A DNA stretch of 64,000 nt from CTSoil-075 sp042610375 (GTDB lineage: Bacteria > Bacillota > Negativicutes > DSM-13327): contig NZ_JBGJZL010000010.1 of assembly GCF_042610375.1 (NCBI RefSeq), forward strand, positions 1 to 64,000, read 5' to 3'. The translations under genes were made by a program, and so were the position numbers. Within the stretch, counting starts at the first letter, position 1, and each line of letters opens with the position of its first letter. Shown here in pieces: positions 1 to 7,946 of the stretch. The notes below the pieces were generated by a model. It did not search any database, was not told the DNA's origin, and saw only the letters and a program-made list of their open reading frames with translations.

Positions 1-79
<79 letters not shown>

Positions 80-355
80 AGTTATATTATGAAGAACCTT
101 GATGGCTCTTTAAAAAACTTACTTGCGCTAGATCACTTACGTGACCCAACGTGTGTGTACTCAAAACGAGTACGGCACATCTGGCTTATTTTAACTTTAC
201 TTACATTGTTTAGTTTTCAAAGAACACCTAATTTTATTTTTGCTAACCTTGTCTTCAAAACTAACGTTTCAAACAACGTTTATTATAATATCACAACATT
301 GCTTTTATGTCAATTTTTTTGATTATTCTTGCAGATCACTTGATCTCGCTCGTTT
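80..355 (-). ncRNA. rRNA operon leader with boxA-like antitermination motif
   Basis: This stretch between the predicted promoters and the 16S gene has no coding gene. On the minus strand it carries TTCTTTGAAAACTAAACA (about 208-226), which resembles the boxA element found in Bacillota rRNA leaders and tRNA/rRNA spacers, where Nus factors act. The rest is AT-rich leader that would be removed during pre-16S processing. The boxA call is by similarity only. Confidence 0.6.
285..313 (-). promoter_or_regulatory. rRNA operon promoter, proximal
   Basis: On the minus strand TTGACA (313-308) is separated by exactly 17 bases from TATTAT (290-285). This is a near-consensus sigma-A promoter directed at the 16S gene. 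Confidence 0.8.
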
Positions 356-385
356 ATAATAGCACAATCAAATTACTTATGTCAA
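356..385 (-). promoter_or_regulatory. rRNA operon promoter, distal
   Basis: A second minus-strand TTGACA (385-380) is followed after 18 bases by TATTAT (361-356). With the proximal promoter it forms the tandem arrangement typical of rRNA operons. Confidence 0.72.
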
Positions 386-474
386 TAGTCTTATGTCATT
401 TTTTTATTAATTTCAACATTTTTTCACAAATTTGAAAACTATTCCATTTGCTTTATTCAAACTAAGCTTTCTTT

Positions 475-1164
475 TTAATTAATTTCTTCACTGTTATTTT
501 CGCCACCATTCAGACCATTTGGTAGCGGAAAGGGAAATTGCACATATGTACTTGGTACTTCACCAACAACAACATATTCAGCAATTAGCACTTGAGTATC
601 CACGCTTACACTTTTACTCACTAATGGTACTACAATTCTAATTTGCGTTGTAGCAATCAAATAAATCATATGTCGAGTTTGATTGATGCCAGCTTGCTGA
701 AATTTATCAATTACTTTTACACTCACAGTACCCATGGGAATCACTGTGACTGTAATATCAGGACCAACACTAGCAAATAGTTGACTTCCTAGAATTTGCC
801 CCATAGGAATTTTAATTTTCTCCTCACCAATTTCTTTCAATATATCTTGCACTCTAATTGTAGTATCAGCTGCAATTTTATTGAACTCCATTGTATTTGG
901 TTGTATTAGTACGACACGTCCGCGACTATCTAAGGTTACATTCACTAGTTTTTGCGAATCAACGCTTACATTTACTCTTTCACTAATTACACGATTAATT
1001 GATTGTGTTGCTATTAATGTAGCTTTTGTTTCAGCTATAGCGAGCAAAGTCGGTTTTAAATGACTTTCGATTACCCACAAAATGGCGATTAAGCAACTAA
1101 AGCATACTATAATGATCATCGTCAATGATGTTATATTACGTCTTTCCTTCACTAAAAATCTCAT
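475..1164 (-). CDS. yunB: sporulation protein YunB
   Basis: This 229-residue protein has one N-terminal membrane segment (about residues 14-33) followed by an extracytoplasmic domain. Stretches such as IPMGQILGSQLFASVGP and TVIPMGTVSVKVIDKFQQAG are characteristic of the YunB family. In Bacillus subtilis this family is made under sigma-E in the mother cell and is needed for efficient sporulation; its biochemical role is not known. The start ATG has a good AGGAGG site seven bases upstream. The gene diverges from the penicillin-binding protein gene. The family assignment is firm and marks the organism as a spore former. Confidence 0.9.
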   Translation of the reverse strand: MRFLVKERRNITSLTMIIIVCFSCLIAILWVIESHLKPTLLAIAETKATLIATQSINRVISERVNVSVDSQKLVNVTLDSRGRVVLIQPNTMEFNKIAADTTIRVQDILKEIGEEKIKIPMGQILGSQLFASVGPDITVTVIPMGTVSVKVIDKFQQAGINQTRHMIYLIATTQIRIVVPLVSKSVSVDTQVLIAEYVVVGEVPSTYVQFPFPLPNGLNGGENNSEEIN

Positions 1165-1370
1165 GATTTTCCTCCTAGATCTATGTATCTTTTATCAATT
1201 CACAATTTTATTCACTCTTATTCTTACTTATATGTTATATACCCATCCGATGTGTATCTTTCTCTTTAAAAATAGCTGATAGTTGCAATTCATCAATAGG
1301 ATTGATTTAATCGTTTTTTTAAAACTAATACTTTTCATATGGTATTTTTACTCCGAATAATATTGTTTTA

Positions 1371-1379
1371 TGTTATAAT
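1371..1379 (+). promoter_or_regulatory. extended -10 promoter for the PBP gene
   Basis: TG-T-TATAAT (1371-1379) is a perfect extended -10 element about 30 bases before the penicillin-binding protein start. No good -35 is seen, which extended -10 promoters do not need. Confidence 0.5.
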
Positions 1380-1411
1380 AATTAGCGTATTCAAATCTGA
1401 GGAGGTTACCA

Positions 1412-3556
1412 ATGGATAACGATCATAACGATAGTCAAACATCCGGCCGTCGTTCTTCTAAAAATCGAAATTCGAAATTAACAATCATCGTATTAGTCGT
1501 ATTTGTCGTCATGATTTCTGGTGCTGGTCTTGGCTTTCTGACAGCAAGTATTCATACTATGCCAAGTCTCAAAAACGATATAAGACCTTCAGCATCTTCA
1601 CAAATTTACGATGTGAATGGTAAATTAATTAGCACGATTCATTCTGTAGAAAACCGTCTTCCCGTTCCCATGAGTAAAATACCTAAAAATTTACAAAACG
1701 CTTTCGTTGCTGTAGAGGATGCGCGTTTTTATCAACATATGGGTGTTGACCCTCGCGGCATTGTACGAGCTGTATGGTCGAATATTACGAATCGTGGTGT
1801 ATCAGAAGGCGGCAGTACCATTACACAACAATTAGCGAAAAACGCCTTATTATCCCAAGAAAGAACGCTCAAGCGCAAAATTCAAGAAGCTATTTTAGCA
1901 TTGCAAATTGAACAACAATATAGTAAAAATGAAATTTTAGAACTATATCTCAATCAAATTTATTTTGGGCAAGGTGCTTATGGTGTACAATCTGCAGCTA
2001 TGGTTTATTTTGGAAAAAATGTAGAAGATTTATCTTTAGAAGAATGTGCTATGCTAGCAGGTATTCCAAAAAGTCCCAATTACTATTCACCATTAAATAA
2101 TCTAGCAGCAGCAACCGAACGTCAATCTGTTGTATTGGACCAAATGGTTAAATATGAATTCATCGATAATGCAACAGCCAATAAAGCTCGTAATACCAAG
2201 TTAAAATTAACATCACGTTCCGCTCAGCCTGAGAACCAATCAAATACTGCCAGTTATTTTATCGATTATGTCACCCAACAGCTCATTGATAAATATGGTG
2301 CCGATGCAATCTATAAAGATGGTCTAAAAATTTACACATCTTTAGATCTTGATATGCAGGTAGCTGCTGAAAGTGCCATGCAGCAACTTCCTAATGTACG
2401 CACTGATAGTAATGGACTAAAGCAACCTCAAGGTGCATTAATTGCGATTGATCCACATACAGGTCAAATTAAAGCCATGGTTGGCGGTCGAGGTACTGAC
2501 CAATTCAACCGTGCGGTACTTGCAGAACGTCAACCTGGCTCTGCATTTAAACCTTTTGTTTATTTAGCAGCGATTGAGGGCGGCATGACTCCATCATCCG
2601 TTATCGAAGATAAAACCATTAGTTTTGGTAGTTGGTCTCCAAGTAATTACGACGGAACATTTCACGGTTCAGTGTCATTACGTAGTGCGTTAGAACAATC
2701 TTTGAATGTACCAACTGTAAAAATAGCAAATCATACAGGAGTGGACAAACCGCTCTATTATGCTCAACAAATGGGAATTTCCACCCTAGTTTTACAAGGT
2801 TTCACTAATGACCGTAACTTAGCAATGTCCCTAGGCGGATTAACTAGAGGTGTTACCCCTCTAGAACTCGCTAGAGCCTATGGCGTATTTGCCAATCAAG
2901 GTATTCTTGTTGAAACAACGGCCATCATTAAAATTGTTGACCGGAATGGAAAAATTTTAGAACAATATACACCACAAGAAAAAGCTGTTGTCAATGAACG
3001 AAGCGCTTATATTCTCACAGATATGATGCGTGGAGTCATCAGTCATGGCACTGGTACAGCTGCAAACATTGGTCGTCCTGCAGCAGGCAAAACAGGTACA
3101 ACCAGTGACTATAAAGATGCTTGGTTTGTTGGATATACTCCCGACCTAGTCGCATCTGTGTGGATTGGTTATGACAATGATGGTAATCTAGATGGCATCA
3201 CTGGCGGTGGCACTCCTGCAAAAATTTGGCAATCATTCATGTCAAAAGCCTTAGCACATACACCAAGCAGAGACTTCATTAGACCAAACGGTGTAGTACT
3301 TGATGCTCCTCCAACAACAACGATCAAAGAAACTCCCGATGATAAAAAACCAGCAAATCCAGCAACAACTGATCCAAAAAATGATAAGGCGACGGATTCT
3401 AAGACAGGCAATAAACCTACGGATAAAACGACTCCGCCACCGCCTACTAAGACAGATAAACCTCTTACAACTCCTCCAGATACGACCTCTCCTGTTTCAT
3501 CAACACCTCCGCCTCCATCACGACCTGATGAGTCAACGAAAAAAAATAATCCTTAA
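1412..3556 (+). CDS. class A penicillin-binding protein (PBP1A family)
   Basis: This bifunctional peptidoglycan synthase has 714 residues. A cytoplasmic Lys/Arg-rich start is followed by one membrane anchor (about 22-46). The glycosyltransferase 51 domain (about 70-245) has the catalytic-Glu motif EDARFYQHMGVDP (E102) and GGSTITQQLAKN. The transpeptidase domain (about 330-610) has the active-site SxxK as SAFK (S377-K380), an SLN motif, and KTG in GKTGTTSDYKDAWF. The last 90 residues are a low-complexity Pro/Thr/Lys tail, common in Bacillota PBP1 proteins. The start ATG has GAGGAGG upstream, and the gene ends in a strong terminator. It acts outside the membrane in cell-wall synthesis. The family is certain; whether it is a vegetative or a spore PBP is not clear from the sequence. 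Confidence 0.95.
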   Translation: MDNDHNDSQTSGRRSSKNRNSKLTIIVLVVFVVMISGAGLGFLTASIHTMPSLKNDIRPSASSQIYDVNGKLISTIHSVENRLPVPMSKIPKNLQNAFVAVEDARFYQHMGVDPRGIVRAVWSNITNRGVSEGGSTITQQLAKNALLSQERTLKRKIQEAILALQIEQQYSKNEILELYLNQIYFGQGAYGVQSAAMVYFGKNVEDLSLEECAMLAGIPKSPNYYSPLNNLAAATERQSVVLDQMVKYEFIDNATANKARNTKLKLTSRSAQPENQSNTASYFIDYVTQQLIDKYGADAIYKDGLKIYTSLDLDMQVAAESAMQQLPNVRTDSNGLKQPQGALIAIDPHTGQIKAMVGGRGTDQFNRAVLAERQPGSAFKPFVYLAAIEGGMTPSSVIEDKTISFGSWSPSNYDGTFHGSVSLRSALEQSLNVPTVKIANHTGVDKPLYYAQQMGISTLVLQGFTNDRNLAMSLGGLTRGVTPLELARAYGVFANQGILVETTAIIKIVDRNGKILEQYTPQEKAVVNERSAYILTDMMRGVISHGTGTAANIGRPAAGKTGTTSDYKDAWFVGYTPDLVASVWIGYDNDGNLDGITGGGTPAKIWQSFMSKALAHTPSRDFIRPNGVVLDAPPTTTIKETPDDKKPANPATTDPKNDKATDSKTGNKPTDKTTPPPPTKTDKPLTTPPDTTSPVSSTPPPPSRPDESTKKNNP

Positions 3557-3563
3557 AAAATAA

Positions 3564-3596
3564 AAAAACACGCGTAAATTACGCGTGTTTTTTTAT
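3564..3596 (+). terminator. Rho-independent terminator after the PBP gene
   Basis: The inverted repeat AACACGCGT / ACGCGTGTT with a 5-base loop is followed by TTTTTTT. An A-run on the other side could also let it end minus-strand transcripts. Confidence 0.88.
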
Positions 3597-3620
3597 TTCT
3601 TGCATATACATGACTATAGA

Positions 3621-3746
3621 CTATAAACAAGTACTTGAATCATCATTATTACAACACACTAACAAAAGAATAATAATCACAATAATCCATACGTTTCCAC
3701 CAAAACCGCCGCCACAACCGCCACCAAATCCAAATCCACGTCCCAT
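3621..3746 (-). CDS. tiny Gly-rich membrane protein, YjcZ-like (41 aa)
   Basis: This short minus-strand frame encodes a 41-residue peptide. It has a glycine-rich N-terminus (GFGFGGGCGGGFGG), then a hydrophobic segment (VWIIVIIILLLVCC), then a polar NNDDSSTC tail. GGAGGAGG lies upstream of the ATG at a normal spacing. The Gly-rich head plus single hydrophobic helix resembles the YjcZ family of sporulation-associated tiny proteins. The resemblance is in layout rather than proven homology. A similar peptide is encoded just upstream on the same strand, which supports both being real. Confidence 0.62.
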   Translation of the reverse strand: MGRGFGFGGGCGGGFGGNVWIIVIIILLLVCCNNDDSSTCL

Positions 3747-3933
3747 ATTATATTCCTCCTCCCCATGTTTCATCCAATCATTAATGGAGAATTTTACATT
3801 TCTTTGCTTTACTATATGAGCAACACGATGAATTGGTTACTCATTTACTTAAAAAGGATTGTAAATAATCATGCTGCAAAGCCATTCATAGATGCCTTGT
3901 TCCAATTCCTTTGCGGTAAGTATTTGAGCAGCT

Positions 3934-4028
3934 TATGAGAAACTATTGTCATCATTAAAGCAGAATAGCAACAGAATGATAATAATGATCCACCAAGATT
4001 GACCCCCTCCAAAACCGCCTCTTGCCAT
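3934..4028 (-). CDS. tiny Gly-rich membrane protein, paralogue of the neighbour (about 31 aa)
   Basis: The peptide begins MARGGFGGGQSWW, continues with an isoleucine/leucine-rich hydrophobic helix (IIIIILLLFCF) and appears to end in a short acidic/polar tail (NDDNSFS). AGGGAATATGTA precedes the ATG. It has the same Gly-rich head, hydrophobic helix and Asn/Asp tail as the 41-residue peptide at 3621-3746, so the two look like tandem paralogues of a YjcZ-like type. The exact downstream end is less certain than the start, because I could not settle the reading frame over the last few codons. Confidence 0.5.
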
Positions 4029-4145
4029 TACATATTCCCTCCTTACATCTACCTTTGCCAGGGCAATGACTTATGCCCTTCTACTTTTAATATATGATAA
4101 TCCTTATGAAAGTGTTACCATACCCTCAGCTTTTTCCCCAAAACA

Positions 4146-4547
4146 TCATTCTAGTATGCGACGAATATTTTTAGGTACTTCCGATACAACTTTCATTGAA
4201 CTCATTCCATTGTTCACTAATTCAGTGATTGTACGCAATTTATCAATTGTTGTCGTCATACCATCAATTCTTCGATCCATTTGCATATTATCAGAAGTTA
4301 AACTTAATAAAATAACCATTAATTGCATATTAAAATTAGGATTTTTCATTAATTGTCTAATCATTTTTAACGGTCTGAGTGATTTGCCTTCTTTGACATT
4401 GTTAGCTTTTCCTGTAGTATGGCTATTTTCCATTTTTTTTGTTTCTTGCACTTTATCTTCTACTATTTCTTCATTAATTTGACTTTCATTATTTTCTATC
4501 TCTGACCGTTTATAGTTTTTATAATGTCTCCGTAAGCGCAATCCCAT
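4146..4547 (-). CDS. hypothetical charged, helical protein
   Basis: I do not recognise this 133-residue protein. The N-terminal half is highly charged (Lys/Arg then Glu/Asn/Gln). The C-terminal half is Met- and Leu-rich and looks amphipathic helical (MIRQLMKNPNFNMQLMVILL, then DRRIDGMTTTIDKLRTITEL). The start is either the ATG chosen here or the GTG one codon before; an AAGGGG lies very close upstream, so initiation is not well defined. It diverges from the ybaB-like gene. A plus-strand frame overlaps it, but this one has the more protein-like composition. Confidence 0.5.
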   Translation of the reverse strand: MGLRLRRHYKNYKRSEIENNESQINEEIVEDKVQETKKMENSHTTGKANNVKEGKSLRPLKMIRQLMKNPNFNMQLMVILLSLTSDNMQMDRRIDGMTTTIDKLRTITELVNNGMSSMKVVSEVPKNIRRILE

Positions 4548-4652
4548 CACCCCTTATAAAATGAATAAACGGATCCATTTACTGTAATATATGAAACACC
4601 CTCACAATTGGTTAGCGTAAGTTATTAAATATTTTTTGAGGAGGTTTGTAAA

Positions 4653-4973
4653 ATGTGGGAAAACTTAGGAAATATGATGGACTTAGTCAAAAAGGTTCAA
4701 CAAAATGTTGACAATGTACAAAATGATTTAAAATTACAACGTATTGAAGTTTCTAGTGGTGATGTGATCAAATTAACACTCAATGGTCAACAAGAGCTGT
4801 TAGCAATCGAAATCAATCCCAACTATCTGGCTGCTGACAATGCGATATTATTACAAGATTTACTTGTTGCTACCATCAATAACGGTTTAACAAAATCTCG
4901 TGAACTCCAACAAACAGCAATAGGAAAACTAACAGGTGACCTTAATCTTCCCAAAATTCCTGGTCTATTTTAA
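4653..4973 (+). CDS. YbaB/EbfC-family nucleoid-associated protein
   Basis: This 106-residue protein has the YbaB layout. An N-terminal helix (NMMDLVKKVQQNVDNVQNDL) is followed by a strand-rich middle with GDVIKLTLNGQQELLAIEINP, then a C-terminal helix with NNGLTKSRELQQTAIGKLTG. Family members are small dimeric DNA-binding proteins. The usual housekeeping copy sits with dnaX and recR. Here the gene is alone with an unknown partner, and the N-terminus lacks the typical Met/Gln-rich stretch, so this is probably a divergent paralogue. GAGGAGG precedes the ATG. The next gene starts 12 bases after its stop. Confidence 0.75.
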   Translation: MWENLGNMMDLVKKVQQNVDNVQNDLKLQRIEVSSGDVIKLTLNGQQELLAIEINPNYLAADNAILLQDLLVATINNGLTKSRELQQTAIGKLTGDLNLPKIPGLF

Positions 4974-4985
4974 GGAGGGTATTCT

Positions 4986-5522
4986 ATGCCGAACGAGAGC
5001 CCTAATAGTTCTCTCTTACAAACAATCACACATATGATCGACACAATGATCAACGAGGGCACCGGCTATGATACGCTCATTAATGTTTTATCACTGCTGT
5101 GCCTGCTTCATATACTCAATCGTACACAATCGACTGCGATAATGCCGACGGCACAAAACATTCCACAAACAAATTCGAGCAATCCATTACAAAAAATATT
5201 GGGTGATCTTACCAAAGGTGGCGATCAATCAGGAGGTGGGCCATCTCCTGATTTGCTAATGAGTCTCTTACCCTTACTGAATAACCCACAAATTAAATCC
5301 AAATTAAATCCAACCAACATCTCAACAATCTTAGGTCTTATGAATAATTTAGGCGGCAGCGGCAGCAGTAACAATGATAAACCTGAAAAAAAGGAACCAC
5401 CAGCAGCTACAGTAAGCCATCCAGTGCCTCCCCATACAACTAATCCAGATGAACAAGAAAAGAAAGACTTAGGACGCTCCTTGAACTGGAAAACTAATTT
5501 TCAAAATGAAAAAGAGGTATGA
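4986..5522 (+). CDS. hypothetical protein downstream of ybaB-like gene
   Basis: This 178-residue protein is of unknown function and is translationally close to the YbaB-like gene (AAGGAGGG overlaps the gap). It has an N-terminal hydrophobic helix region (about 30-47, INVLSLLCLLHILNR), a Leu-rich segment (LLMSLLPLLNNPQIKSKL), a Gly/Ser linker, and a Pro- and Lys-rich C-terminus. The LLPLLNNPQIKSKLNP stretch resembles in style the MKNPNFNMQLM stretch of the divergent gene at 4146-4547, so the two could be related in function. The stop codon lies inside the terminator stem. Confidence 0.6.
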   Translation: MPNESPNSSLLQTITHMIDTMINEGTGYDTLINVLSLLCLLHILNRTQSTAIMPTAQNIPQTNSSNPLQKILGDLTKGGDQSGGGPSPDLLMSLLPLLNNPQIKSKLNPTNISTILGLMNNLGGSGSSNNDKPEKKEPPAATVSHPVPPHTTNPDEQEKKDLGRSLNWKTNFQNEKEV

Positions 5523-5547
5523 GAAATTAAATTCTCATACCTCTTTT
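5507..5547. terminator. bidirectional terminator between convergent genes
   Basis: AAAGAGGTATGAGAA and TTCTCATACCTCTTT pair around a short AT loop. The stem overlaps the last codons of the 4986-5522 gene and ends two bases beyond the end of mutS2. It has A- and T-runs on both sides and can serve both. Confidence 0.8.
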
Positions 5548-5548
5548 C

Positions 5549-7912
5549 TTACCTCAATTGAACAATGGTCGCGCCATCCCCACCCTCATTAAGTTCACCA
5601 ATACTAATATCTCTCACATAATGATGATGTTTTAAATAAGCTCTGACCCCTTTACGTAAGGCACCAGTCCCCTTACCATGTATCACAATAATTTTATTTA
5701 ATCCTGCTAAAATAGCATCATCAATATACTTGCCTAGAAGAATTTCGGCCTCATCTACCATCATACCACGTATATCAATTTCCCTTGATACATCACGAAC
5801 TTTAGAAAAATCCATACTGATTTTAGCTGTTTTATTTTTCTCACTAACAGATTCCGATGACAAGCGACAATTAGCAATTGCTACATTCATTTTTAGAATC
5901 CCCAGTTGAACGATTACATCATCACCATGAACAGAAAGTACCACACCCTTTTGTTTTACAGTGGTTACATAGACATTCATTCCAGGTTTCAATAAGGTAG
6001 GCGTAATCCTTGGCAAAGAGTTATCATCTTCTTCATCATCACCACTTTGCAGAGAATCCAGATTCTCACGCAACCGTTTTCGACTTTTATCAATAGTACT
6101 TTGTCTCACAGTTCCGCTCTTCTCAGAAAATTGAGTTTTAAGCTCACTAATAATACCTTCGGTTTCCCTGCGTGCTTGCCTCAATATAGCCTCAGCTTCA
6201 TTTTTCGCTTTGACTAATATAGTTTGTTTTTTTCGAGCGAAGGACATTTGTTCTTCCGCAAGCTTTTCTTTAACCTCTGTCAATAATCGTTCTTGTTCAG
6301 CCAACTCTCGATTGAGTTTATCATAGGCGATCTTTTGCTCTTCTAATGAATTCAATACATTCTCAAATTCAGCATGATCTTTTCCAATGAATCCTTTAGC
6401 ATGGTCAACAATGTCCTCAGGAAGACCCAATCGTCTACTAATGGCAAATGCATTACTGCTTCCCGGGATACCAATTAACAAACGATAGGTCGGTTTTAAC
6501 GTCTGTATGTCAAATTCCACACTCGCATTTTCAATTCCAGGTTTAGAATAAGCAAAGGTTTTTAATTCACTATAATGGGTTGTAGCAATCGTTCTCGCAC
6601 CAACTTTTAGTAAATATTCCAAAATGGCGATTGCTAAAGCTGCCCCTTCATCAGGGTCAGTACCTGATCCAATTTCATCGATCAATACCAAATCGTGTAA
6701 AGAAACTTTCCCTAAAATACGCACTAAGTTTGTCATATGAGCAGAGAACGTACTTAAACTCTGCTCAATACTTTGCTCATCCCCAATGTCTGCAAATATA
6801 TTATTAAACACTGTAATTTCTGAACCATGTTCAACGGGGATATAGAGCCCAGACTGAGTCATAAGAGCAAATAAACCAAGGGTTTTTAAAGAGACTGTCT
6901 TACCACCAGTATTTGGGCCTGTAATGAGCAATGTATTAAAATCTTTACCAATATAAATATCAATGGGTACAACTGCAGCTGCTGGTATCAAAGGATGCCG
7001 CGCCTGGCGCAGATTCACATATCCTTCATCATTGATTAAGGGCATTGTTCCCTGCATATCTTGACTGAGCTTAGCTTTTGCAAAAGCAAAATCAATTTGC
7101 GCCAAGACCTGACAGTTCTCATTAATTTCATCAACAAAATTAGCAATTTGCCCTGTAATCATACGCAAAATACGTTCTATTTCATTTTTTTCCGCAGACA
7201 TTAATTGTTTGATTTCATTATTCAACATGACAATTGCCATGGGTTCGATAAATACGGTAGAACCACTCGCAGACTGATCATGAATAATTCCTGGAAAATG
7301 ATAACGCGACTCTTGCTTGATTGGAATTACATAACGGTCACCACGCATGGTTACCAAGGCATCTTGGAAATATTTTTGATACTCACTCGCGCGCAGTATA
7401 CTCTCCAATTTATCCTTGACACGACTTTGAGACAACTTGATATCGCGTCTGATTTTCGATAATTCTACACTGGCATCATCACGAATCATTCCTTGCTCAT
7501 TCACTATATTTTCAATACTATTCTCAATATTACGCAGCACGGTAATATTGCTTACATAACCTGCTAAAATGACTAATGATGACGGCATGTCAGTAAAAAA
7601 ACTTTTCATGCGCCGCGAAGCATATAAAGTACTGCTGATAGCAACTAACTCATGAGCTTCGAGAATCGATCCAACTTCTGCCCTTTTGAGCAGTGGTCGA
7701 ACATCACGAATACCGCCAAGAGGTACATTTGACATAGCATCTAGAATTTCTCTAGCCTCTCGAGTTTCCGCAATTCGTCTTTCAACTTCTGCCATCTCAT
7801 TGGTTGGAACCAATTCTTCAACTAATTCACGCCCCATGGTGCAGCTACTTCGATCAGCTAACATAGTACGAATTTTAGGATATTCTAATGTTTTTAGTAC
7901 AGATAAATCCAT
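5549..7912 (-). CDS. mutS2: endonuclease MutS2 (MutS family ATPase with Smr domain)
   Basis: This 787-residue protein is close to the 785 of B. subtilis MutS2. The N-terminal core carries LEYPKIRTML. The ATPase has Walker A GPNTGGKT (about residue 330), Walker B LVLIDEIGSGTDPDEGAAL, and a long coiled coil (about 500-590). A C-terminal Smr nuclease domain contains IDIRGMMVDEAEILL and IHGKGTGALRKGV. It lacks the mismatch-recognition domain. The family suppresses homologous recombination and in Bacillota also splits collided ribosomes. I place the start at the ATG with AGGAGAGGG upstream; a TTG seven codons earlier is inside that ribosome-binding site. Confidence 0.95.
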   Translation of the reverse strand: MDLSVLKTLEYPKIRTMLADRSSCTMGRELVEELVPTNEMAEVERRIAETREAREILDAMSNVPLGGIRDVRPLLKRAEVGSILEAHELVAISSTLYASRRMKSFFTDMPSSLVILAGYVSNITVLRNIENSIENIVNEQGMIRDDASVELSKIRRDIKLSQSRVKDKLESILRASEYQKYFQDALVTMRGDRYVIPIKQESRYHFPGIIHDQSASGSTVFIEPMAIVMLNNEIKQLMSAEKNEIERILRMITGQIANFVDEINENCQVLAQIDFAFAKAKLSQDMQGTMPLINDEGYVNLRQARHPLIPAAAVVPIDIYIGKDFNTLLITGPNTGGKTVSLKTLGLFALMTQSGLYIPVEHGSEITVFNNIFADIGDEQSIEQSLSTFSAHMTNLVRILGKVSLHDLVLIDEIGSGTDPDEGAALAIAILEYLLKVGARTIATTHYSELKTFAYSKPGIENASVEFDIQTLKPTYRLLIGIPGSSNAFAISRRLGLPEDIVDHAKGFIGKDHAEFENVLNSLEEQKIAYDKLNRELAEQERLLTEVKEKLAEEQMSFARKKQTILVKAKNEAEAILRQARRETEGIISELKTQFSEKSGTVRQSTIDKSRKRLRENLDSLQSGDDEEDDNSLPRITPTLLKPGMNVYVTTVKQKGVVLSVHGDDVIVQLGILKMNVAIANCRLSSESVSEKNKTAKISMDFSKVRDVSREIDIRGMMVDEAEILLGKYIDDAILAGLNKIIVIHGKGTGALRKGVRAYLKHHHYVRDISIGELNEGGDGATIVQLR

Positions 7913-7946
7913 GTATCCCTCTCCTATTGACAAAAACTATATTCTA

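Noticed and set aside
3610..3819. 69-codon plus-strand frame with a proline run
   Set aside because: It is the complement of the Gly-rich 41-residue gene on the minus strand (Gly GGN codons give Pro CCN), and it lacks a ribosome-binding site.
4066..4482. 138-codon plus-strand frame
   Set aside because: It overlaps the opposite-strand frame at 4146-4547 nearly fully, has no ribosome-binding site and has the hydrophobic, Ser/Ile/Leu-rich composition of an antisense shadow.
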